From an uncultured Anaerolineae bacterium (GTDB lineage Bacteria > Chloroflexota > Anaerolineae > Anaerolineales > UBA11858): a stretch of 12,601 bases of DNA. Below, one piece after another: positions 12,001-12,601 of this stretch (position 1 is its first letter; every line of letters starts with the position of its first letter). The DNA is taken from contig CALCSH010000255.1 in the NCBI GenBank assembly GCA_937893815.1, positions 1 to 12,601 of the forward strand, read 5' to 3'. The notes beneath the pieces were generated by a model. The model ran no database searches. It saw nothing but the letters and a program-made list of their open reading frames with translations, and had not been told where the DNA came from. A program made the translations under genes and the position numbers.

Positions 12001-12601
12001 TGTTGACAGTGGCATTGTTGATATATGCGCTAACACCGCCGCGCACATCATTGCGTACGACCATGCCTCCCACTGCCATCGAGGATGAGCCAGAGAGACT
12101 GGCAATGGTGGAGATCAGCCCGGAGAGATTTTCTTTTGTAACCGGAACCCATTTTGTGGTGTCACTATAATCTTGCTTATCCAGATCAAACGTACCGCCA
12201 CCACCGATATAACCATACACCCCCCCCGCAATACCCCCATGAACGTAATAGGAGGCAACCTTGACAACATCACCATTTGCCAGGGCCTGTATTCCCGATT
12301 TGGATGTATAAGCATAATCCGAGTAGGTATCAACCAGACTGCCTAACAGGCTAGATGTTGCATCATTGCTGGCTGTTGCGATGGCCTTCATTGTTGTATT
12401 GGCGTCAATGAAGGCGGTGTCATCGGCGCGAACGGTGGTTGCCCCCGTGACTGTGACGCGCTTGCGCTGGTTGGGATTTTTAATATACGCTGTCGCGGTG
12501 CTACTCACCATATTACTTACGAGCAGCGCTGAGATTGCCATGGCGCTAGCATTTGCAAGTGCGACGGCGGCCCCTGTGGCGTCGTTGATCATGCTCGCCA
12601 G
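1..12601 (-). CDS. Giant repetitive surface/secreted protein, internal fragment (4,200 codons, open at both ends)
   Basis: One minus-strand frame (codons at plus 2-4 through 12599-12601) has no stop across the window; start and stop lie outside. The product is a chain of 60-100 residue subrepeats, each with a Gly/Val/Ser-rich stretch such as GVGVSIGVALAYNEVAN and then AYIxNSxVxxxGDVxVxAxxxAxIxA. The short alternating strands and Asn/Asp/Gly turns resemble beta-solenoids of filamentous-haemagglutinin-like and other giant adhesins, so a cell-surface or secreted structural or adhesive role is likely; this is inferred from architecture. Subrepeats group into 352-447 codon units in the N-terminal part and 681-682 codon units in the C-terminal part, punctuated by aromatic DYTD...W modules and acidic linkers. 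I saw no RTX nonapeptides, RGD tripeptides, catalytic motifs or signal peptide, so the secretion route (two-partner, type I or other) cannot be told. Alternatives: an S-layer-like or cell-contact protein. Very sure it is coding; unsure of role. Confidence 0.93.
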   Translation of the reverse strand, partial: MASMINDATGAAVALANASAMAISALLVSNMVSSTATAYIKNPNQRKRVTVTGATTVRADDTAFIDANTTMKAIATASNDATSSLLGSLVDTYSDYAYTSKSGIQALANGDVVKVASYYVHGGIAGGVYGYIGGGGTFDLDKQDYSDTTKWVPVTKENLSGLISTIASLSGSSSMAVGGMVVRNDVRGGVSAYINNATVNTSELSVTVNEAAILQAVVEGVVTTSSGSDYNEGGSIAVNASIANNSVLGHAEAYIINSSVTTTNGDVTVAAENTATMNAKVLSVTEASTGTVGVSLAFNALGFEAQHFLFKAIEALLGLDLSDANRAPTLAYIQDTDVSAAGNITVSAINTALLNATMSNAASSTASALYGASSLSVSVILAFNLVSTGCEAYIKDTNPDDGMMPVNATGELMVHAIDDAQNLSNIKVVSSSITTNDGGAALIQDTITASIPVDYTSDSVQDVRFGERVRLTGNYDPEKGNPGSVYQYMGTAATGAGLDLSDQDYTDLGFWKEVTETQLIPQGYNISDSDATAIGAAVVFNTLDSESFAYIENANVSAASVTVQAEESARLQAITDVTMEVSGGSAMGEGTCLAAGGAVALNKLISDANAHIFNGIITTTVSDVLVEAINASEMKAETKSAISSGADAIGIVLAVNIFGYEAWSLMSEPVDAWIGDKTEEVFNLHPARARAYVEDTPINSAGAVIVRANNAASLDANTNNDSTAQASAFIKASAMSASFVLASNVISSSAQAWLHDTNLGDGRLTVTATGGVDVVAVDNTHINAETIMGNTARRKNTLGTELLDQFVNDIMNTYLYTSNSGVQPLAFEVKVLVPTADGYDKYQFMGTEDLRDLGSEDYSDYEYWKKLDDTNVVPYAVVKTLIKGFEIGGSDGMGSGKSFYGLLARNEVNADTLASVENVIINAGGSVNVTATESANINAADSSKVSANNQAYGGVISVNMVLSQADAYISNATITTPGDVVVDAQNASILEVTSTTKSKANNAVGVVVSLNTVGYDSRNILFEAIDALLGIDVFDSDNSSSTAYIENTSVQAGGAVSVVSHNEATLNATTGNEQVSNSNNHFAVMAKAGKSGMSAGGMLAINKVSADAIAYILNSQVDAGGPVMVDAQDNSGMDANSTLIASTVTESTLNAVSDILKTLMPGGYHYTTASGIQLVLPEMRVRLGPDYDSSKGNPGSAYKFIGGLLVGELIDLGNEDYTDTLRWEEVPFSDEAIEDMWPEFGNMTDSDARTFGVLVVFNDVISDTQSYIANTSVNAESLLVNALENATIEAVATSNVEASGGSSFGEGTCLAVNGQLVHNLLLSHADAFVLNSTVTVTDSITISSKEDSALDATVLSTTATGDTGIGIVVALNTVGWKTQDLLTQTIDALIGSPEFAQLFGDNDQPSGAIAYSKNSNLTAGSDINVTANSDTFLNATMSNAAESNASAFKGASGKGIGATLASNMLNSQAQAYIEGGTVTATGDLTVDAADTAGIYANIKLVSSQITTNDGGISVAQETQQDREEVDFLTEDGVQEMTLGTRVRLANDYGNGGDGGFIYKYMGPDAEIDLGEADYSDIGYWQPDSQANLAPTGLNWTDSDSIAVGGLVVRNDARSQVDSYINAATVTASSVTVTAVEDAIIKAINDSTVVSSGGSAFGEGTCLAVNGAIATNLILSSADAHISNSTVATTSGNVTVSATNDTFVDAKMLNATESGDKGVTVTLAFNTVGWKAQNLLFNTIDALIGDPLIADAFGNEQPAETLAYILNSDVTAAGAISVTAVNTATMQAVLSNETDSIAYALKGASSMAVGAALASNMVSSAANAYIDNTGANRNIIAQGGSVTVNAQDDASILAYSKLRAISSSTNDFGISLGVQGFQKMLGVDYTDRSGVRDLDWNVEFDVPLPPDDVDVSDIPDLLPPPHGDIVMIDDIDYTTFDEPEELNPGDRVQLQFSIGGGTEGDVYEYIGDPIATDPDDWRDNVDLDGQDFTDTSKWRKLTAVPGESYMFYGDEVITGVDLATEDYTNLARWVPLSEMDPHSIIPGLSLNFSDSDSMAFGGLVVRNAVNSRVNAHINNVNVNANDTVDVQALETATILAQTNSTVTSSGGSLFGDGKSIAGNGVITTNLVLSEANAYVTNSSIVTGGNFNLHAENTSFINATTAAATESGGQAIGAIVAFNTVGYNSQNLLFNTIDALIGTNIASLNPAEAKAYIDNTTIDAAGAIDVTADLNAHITAIIENTAKSISVSTGENKTLSVGATVAMNKVATEVEASLNNTSTVIARDGNIHIATTDDSYVESVVQTSSLAVSVGIKESEGITVGVSLARNVVDDMLTAAIRSCGSVIALTGDILIESLNTAYIDSTVTALSIGVAASAKGSGLAVSGSGALGFNTILSKTVAFISNSSVTGQNISITADSQSNIIARVLAMAVSVALSGKDKATGVAIGASFARNLIGWDTWTQEADYTNEDTGVFLIQGDTVQITDGPLMGNTYEFTDLFMQDSDLSTMNYGDRSIWKQTNLRGAVGEVLAYIFNSSINAMGDLMLAALATQTIDAIILAASVAIAGSSKDATSISVGGVYAENRIYEHVKAYVDGDGPTGINAESVKLTANDHSGISAIAGSASIAGAFSGQGSGTAVSVGLTIAINEISNTVEAYIADVSNDLEARSGDVTITALSQGMPVFDVDFAGLGFTAADLDDAAKEDIDDPDTAGIDEAEIDAAGDAAIDALLAQLFTAQGVDLPESESVMADWFYTSGQDEIVNLETDDTVRLAADYQNGGTGNLTYRYVGGNEAGVDLSIENYTNTSRWEVVSPDLNLAPLENGSGWVLKTGDGNTYILKVINGSLQVSEANINAIAAAASIGIGVGKEKGIAVSGAGAIAFNSIRTETNAYIDDSPNTIIAAGDVIVDAQSTSEISALIASASLAVGAGKDSGIGVSIGVSVARNLIGYDAFGNQEAAGVRAYLSNASVQAGGDLIITAVSEQTINALVVSGSIAVGGSSQTGVGAGGSGVYAENRIGTDVEASITGAGNHGIEVDLVKLTARDRSSIYAVAGAASIVVGAGGQTGVAVSIGVALGWNEIANRVNAFILDATEGVTTRGGDISVAAIEMATIWAVAAAASLSVGGGGTTGVSVSGAGAAAQNIILTGTNAYVQDSVLTSARDVILSANDSSEIHAINASASISVGAGGTTGVGVSIGISLARNFIGFGNVGNTPFEYTTDEEPAQITKGQKVKIARGVRQGDVYEYLGSQPLREEEPDPGINYLTVQDYGDNSLWKLVSLAKNAAPIQAYIKNSSVAAIGDLDITATSNQLIESIVVAGSVAVGGGGTTGAAVSGAGSVAENRIATHVRAFIDGDGANGIHAATITLNATDASSIQTIVGSASVAVGAGSSAGVGVSIGVALAYNEVANDVAAYIANANNVTTSGAVSITATSTGAELFNLDSVSATQLEDIADEQKDDPDTEGIDEAALDLADETAVKNAIAAQFAAQGEKLNGNFRLSVVDEERSWVLADEAGHSYFITLKSGQFKVSRSTINAYSVAASLSVGGGSAGISISGAGAIALNVVLTETRSFIENSHVTSAGDVLLSATSNSEISAIIAAASASVGAGSSAGVGVSIGISFAWNFIGYDAYGQDADGGVRAYVSDSSIYAAGALTQTAIANQTISSLVFAFSAAIAAGSSAGVGASGSGVWAENKIGIDVEASIDGDGETGDGGISATSITLTASDTSTIASVAGAASVSFAFGSGAGVSISVGVALSSNAIATSVAAFIKNADTGVTSRTGSIDISASSNAIINSIAAAASIAIGAGGGAGVSVSGAGAVAQNVILTATNAYIQNSVVNSADDVTIDASSSSLIRAINASASLSVGAASGAGVGVSIGLSLARNFIGYGNVDATPHDYTTDDEPAQISAGQRVKIANGVRAGDVYEYLGDTPLTENPVNPDVNYLNVQDYGDSSLWKLVSLAHNAAPIQAYVKDSSINAVGDLVITATAKQKIETLVLAGSVAVAGGGGAGVGISGAGSVAENRIATYVRAYIDGDGVLGIYANSITLAAHDSSSIWAVVGSASVAAAFGSAGVAVSISVALAYNEVANDVAAYIANADNVNTTGGDVSITATSSGEELFNMGGVSTDQLDDVSEQDKDDPDTGTDEEQVDIAGDLAIKAALAAQFAAQGYTLAGEIGVSQVDEGQAWVLADEDGNSYFIRM
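2..262 (-). repeat. Acidic DDPDT linker plus W-V-L-A-D hairpin of A3
   Basis: EELFNMGGVSTDQLDDVSEQ leads to DKDDPDTGTDEEQVDIAGD (DDPDT at 179-193), then AIKAALAAQFAAQGYTLAGE, then the hairpin AWVLADEDGNSYFIRM (Trp 44-46). It is slightly shorter than in A2. The AAQFAAQG segment is identical in the two. Confidence 0.72.
722..934 (-). repeat. A-type aromatic module, copy 10
   Basis: Reads DYTTDDEPAQISAGQRVKIA, then GVRAGDVYEYLGDTPL, then NYLNVQDYGDSSLWKLVSLA, with tryptophan at 740-742. It lies 2,046 bases from copy 9. Among all modules, copies 9 and 10 are the closest pair, in line with recent common ancestry of A2 and A3. Confidence 0.75.
2045..2308 (-). repeat. Acidic DDPDT linker plus W-V-L-A-D hairpin of A2
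   Basis: After the last subrepeat comes AELFNLDSVSATQLEDIADE, then KDDPDTEGIDEAALDLADE (DDPDT at 2225-2239), then a helix-like KNAIAAQFAAQGEKL. The hairpin RSWVLADEAGHSYFITL closes the block (Trp 2087-2089). The acidic part could bind divalent cations, but no canonical Ca-binding motif is present, so this is only a guess. Confidence 0.72.
2765..2977 (-). repeat. A-type aromatic module, copy 9
   Basis: Reads EYTTDEEPAQITKGQKVKIA, then GVRQGDVYEYLGSQPL, then NYLTVQDYGDNSLWKLVSLA, with tryptophan at 2786-2788. It is inserted after SLARNFIGFG in subrepeat 6 of A2 and is followed by PIQAYIKNSS, so it interrupts a subrepeat rather than separating two. Copy 10 in A3 is nearly the same. Confidence 0.74.
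4091..4159 (-). repeat. W-V-L hairpin motif of A1
   Basis: GSGWVLKTGDGNTYILKV matches SWVLADEAGHSYFITL of A2 and AWVLADEDGNSYFIRM of A3. Two short strands around a D-x-G turn are likely. The tryptophan at 4133-4135 anchors the repeat register. The motif ends each A unit. Confidence 0.66.
4180..4363 (-). repeat. Aromatic module, copy 8, between acidic linker and hairpin
   Basis: Reads WFYTSGQDEIVNLETDDTVR, then DYQNGGTGNLTYRYVGGN, then LSIENYTNTSRWEVV, with tryptophan at 4187-4189. It is B-like in sequence yet lies at the end of A1, directly after the acidic linker and before the WVLKTGDGNTYI hairpin. In A2 and A3 the linker runs straight into the hairpin, so this copy was gained here or lost there. 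Confidence 0.68.
4385..4580 (-). repeat. Acidic DDPDT linker of A1
   Basis: A stretch of about 65 residues, rich in Asp, Glu and Ala, reads FTAADLDDAAKEDIDDPDT, then AGIDEAEIDAAGDAAIDALL and AQLFTAQG. DDPDT is at 4481-4495. The pattern after DDPDT fits an amphipathic helix, unlike the strand-rich coils nearby. It differs from its A2 and A3 counterparts by being followed by an aromatic module. Confidence 0.66.
5055..5224 (-). repeat. Divergent aromatic module, copy 7
   Basis: Reads DYTNEDTGVFLIQGDTVQIT, then GNTYEFTDLF, then STMNYGDRSIWKQ, with tryptophan at 5063-5065. The pattern holds (TY at the core, YGD in place of YTD, then W) but identity is low. It follows GASFARNLIGWD, the same site as in A2 and A3. 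Confidence 0.6.
5894..7234 (-). repeat. B-type repeat unit 6, enlarged (447 codons)
   Basis: Opens with KGASSMAVGAALASNMVSSA and closes with AFNTVGYNSQNLLFNTIDAL, so it belongs to the B series, but it is about 90 codons longer than its neighbours. The extra length sits in the aromatic region at 6512-6960, which combines B-type and A-type module parts. The third subrepeat reads SLFGDGKSIAGNGVITTN, with Lys-Ser in place of the Thr-Cys of units 2, 4 and 5. It is the last B unit before the change to the A pattern. Confidence 0.77.
6512..6960 (-). repeat. Expanded hybrid aromatic module, copy 6 (about 149 codons)
   Basis: It starts like a B-type module (DYTDRSGVRDLDWNVEFD) and then enters a Pro/Asp-rich stretch with VPLPPDDVDVSDIPDLLPPP. 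It restarts as an A-type module (DYTTFDEPEELNPGDRVQL, compare DYTTDDEPAQISAGQRVKI in A3), and ends twice: QDFTDTSKWRKL (Trp 6623-6625) and EDYTNLARWVPL (Trp 6518-6520). A third tryptophan follows TDPDD. The most economical reading is a fusion of two modules plus a duplicated ending. Everything remains in frame. Confidence 0.74.
7235..8290 (-). repeat. B-type repeat unit 5 (352 codons), the clearest example
   Basis: This is the best-conserved B unit and a good template for the family. Order: KGASGKGIGATLASNMLNSQ subrepeat; aromatic module (7856-8030); TDSDSIAVGGLVVRNDARSQ subrepeat; SAFGEGTCLAVNGAIATN subrepeat with its cysteine at 7619-7621; GVTVTLAFNTVGWKAQNLLF and NTIDALIG. Each subrepeat then runs into an AYIxN(S/A)xVTxxGxVTVxAxxxA stretch, the expected form of a solenoid coil. 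Confidence 0.82.
7856..8030 (-). repeat. Aromatic module, copy 5
   Basis: Reads LTEDGVQEMTLGTRVRLAND, then GGDGGFIYKYMGPD, then LGEADYSDIGYW, with tryptophan at 7862-7864. Further down the same unit an additional NWTDSDS (Trp at 7817-7819) leads into the second subrepeat. Confidence 0.72.
8291..9391 (-). repeat. B-type repeat unit 4 (367 codons)
   Basis: Begins with KAGKSGMSAGGMLAINKVSA, then the aromatic module (8927-9112), TDSDARTFGVLVVFNDVISD, then SSFGEGTCLAVNGQLVHN with the conserved cysteine at 8675-8677, and GIVVALNTVGWKTQDLLTQ followed by TIDALIG. It is the longest of the regular B units; the extra residues are mostly upstream of the first subrepeat. Sequence around 8560-8830 is visibly more AT-rich than the same parts of unit 5. 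Confidence 0.78.
8927..9112 (-). repeat. Aromatic module, copy 4
   Basis: Reads YHYTTASGIQLVLPEMRVRL, then DYDSSKGNPGSAYKFIGG, then LGNEDYTDTLRWEEV, with tryptophan at 8933-8935. It sits in the same place in B unit 4 as copies 1-3 and 5 do in their units. Confidence 0.72.
9392..10447 (-). repeat. B-type repeat unit 3 (352 codons)
   Basis: Contains an IKASAMSASFVLASNVIS subrepeat, a short form of the aromatic module (10004-10162), a GLLARNEVNADTLASVENV subrepeat, a GGVISVNMVLSQADAYI subrepeat and GVVVSLNTVGYDSRNILF with EAIDALLGIDV. The second and third subrepeats are the most divergent among the B units: the DSDS signature has become SDGMGSGKS, and the third lacks GEGTC. Parts of the unit look more AT-rich than units 5 and 6. 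Confidence 0.76.
10004..10162 (-). repeat. Aromatic module, copy 3 (short form)
   Basis: Reads YTSNSGVQPLAFEVKVLVPT, then DGYDKYQFMGTEDL, then GSEDYSDYEYWKKL, with tryptophan at 10010-10012. It lacks the long glycine loop before the Y-x-(Y/F)-(M/I)-G core, so this loop is dispensable while both ends of the module are kept. Confidence 0.7.
10448..11527 (-). repeat. B-type repeat unit 2 (360 codons)
   Basis: The order of parts matches unit 1: YGASSLSVSVILAFNLVS subrepeat, aromatic module (11063-11248), SDSDATAIGAAVVFN subrepeat, SAMGEGTCLAAGGAVALN subrepeat and GIVLAVNIFGYEAWSL subrepeat. The tryptophan ending its aromatic module lies 1,080 bases from that of unit 1, which fixes the period. 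It holds two of the few cysteines noticed, at 11432-11434 and 10826-10828; the second is the conserved GEGTC position. The fourth subrepeat is divergent (SEPVDAWIGDK in place of TIDALIG). Confidence 0.8.
11063..11248 (-). repeat. Aromatic DYTD...W module, copy 2
   Basis: Reads YTSDSVQDVRFGERVRL, then NYDPEKGNPGSVYQYMG, then LDLSDQDYTDLGFWKEV. The terminal tryptophan is at 11069-11071. The DPEKGNPGS loop is shared with copy 4 (DSSKGNPGS). It lies between the first and second subrepeats of B unit 2. Confidence 0.72.
12143..12322 (-). repeat. Aromatic DYTD...W module, copy 1
   Basis: The consensus seen across copies is YTS-x-SG(I/V)Q-x(5-8)-VRL-x(5-15)-G-x-VYxYxG-x(5-12)-L-x(2-3)-(E/Q)DY(T/S)D-x(3)-W. 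This copy reads YTSKSGIQALANGDVVKVAS, then a glycine-rich GGVYGYIGGGG segment, then DKQDYSDTTKW, with the tryptophan at 12149-12151. The dense Tyr/Trp content stands out from the Ala/Val/Ser-rich coils on either side and suggests a small inserted or capping domain. I do not recognise a named family. Confidence 0.72.
12220..12227 (-). repeat. C8 homopolymer tract inside the coding frame
   Basis: Eight consecutive C residues on the plus strand (G8 on the coding strand) encode part of the GGVYGYIGG core of aromatic module copy 1. The frame is intact across the tract, so this allele is 'on'. G/C tracts of this length can slip during replication; no other run this long was noticed. Confidence 0.75.

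Larger units (their letters stand above)
11528..12589 (-). repeat. B-type repeat unit 1 (354 codons)
   Basis: First of six tandem B units. It opens just inside the window edge with a subrepeat of the form SAMAISALLVSNMVSSTATA, followed by the aromatic module (12143-12322). Three more subrepeats follow: SSSMAVGGMVVRNDVRGGVS, then NEGGSIAVNASIANN, then GVSLAFNALGFEAQHFLF with the amphipathic KAIEALLGLDL segment. The third subrepeat lacks the cysteine seen at this place in units 2, 4 and 5. Boundaries are set by alignment of the ATMSN-type junction shared by successive units and are good to a few residues. Confidence 0.8.

Noticed and set aside
1..12601. CRISPR array or satellite-like DNA
   Set aside because: The repeats are long, diverged, codon-phased and conserved at protein level, with no short exact direct repeats separated by unique spacers.
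1..12601. RTX-type calcium-binding nonapeptides, RGD motif, or enzyme domain
   Set aside because: I saw no GGxGxDxxx series, no Arg-Gly-Asp tripeptide and no catalytic signature in the translated frame. Parts outside the window may contain them.
1..12601. Promoter, terminator, tRNA or rRNA inside the window
   Set aside because: No non-coding gap exists and no RNA-gene signature was seen; apparent -10-like boxes fall inside the coding repeats and have no supporting context.

Overview
The whole window lies inside one protein-coding gene on the minus strand. In the frame whose codons sit at plus positions 2-4, 5-7 and so on up to 12599-12601, I find no stop codon and no change of frame. That gives exactly 4,200 codons, open at both ends. 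I translated the whole low-coordinate half and sampled the rest line by line. The gene start, stop, promoter and any secretion signal are all outside the window. There are no intergenic gaps, RNA genes, mobile elements or CRISPR arrays.

The product is a fragment of a giant, low-complexity, repetitive exoprotein. It is very rich in Ala, Val, Ser, Gly, Thr, Asn, Asp and Ile and poor in Cys, Met, Pro and Trp. The basic motif is a 60-100 residue subrepeat. It has a glycine/valine-rich half (GVGVSIGVALAYNEVAN type) followed by a short-strand half (AYIxNSxVxxxGDVxVxAxxxAxIxA type). This alternation is what one expects of parallel beta-helix or beta-solenoid proteins such as filamentous-haemagglutinin-like adhesins and other giant surface proteins; the fold assignment is inferred.

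Layout in protein order (high to low coordinate): six units of about 352-367 codons, the last enlarged to 447 ('B' units, 12589 to 5894); then a transitional, shorter unit (A1, 5893 to 4091); then two long units of 682 and 681 codons ('A' units, 4090 to 2045 and 2044 to 2). Both unit types appear to be built from quartets of subrepeats: one quartet per B unit, two per A unit. Every unit carries a distinct aromatic module of about 55-70 residues with a DY(T/S)D...W ending. Each A unit also ends in an acidic DDPDT-containing helical linker and a W-V-L-A-D hairpin motif.

The organism cannot be named with confidence. Base composition is near balanced and codon use unremarkable. Giant repetitive surface proteins of this sort are known from green sulfur bacteria (e.g. 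the giant ORFs of Chlorobium chlorochromatii), Chloroflexota, cyanobacteria, Planctomycetota, Desulfobacterota and various Proteobacteria. A free-living environmental bacterium with a very large adhesin, cell-contact or S-layer-like protein is the best guess. The most interesting content is the architecture itself: nested repeats with two regimes, a recurrent unnamed aromatic module, and a hybrid module near the switch between regimes.
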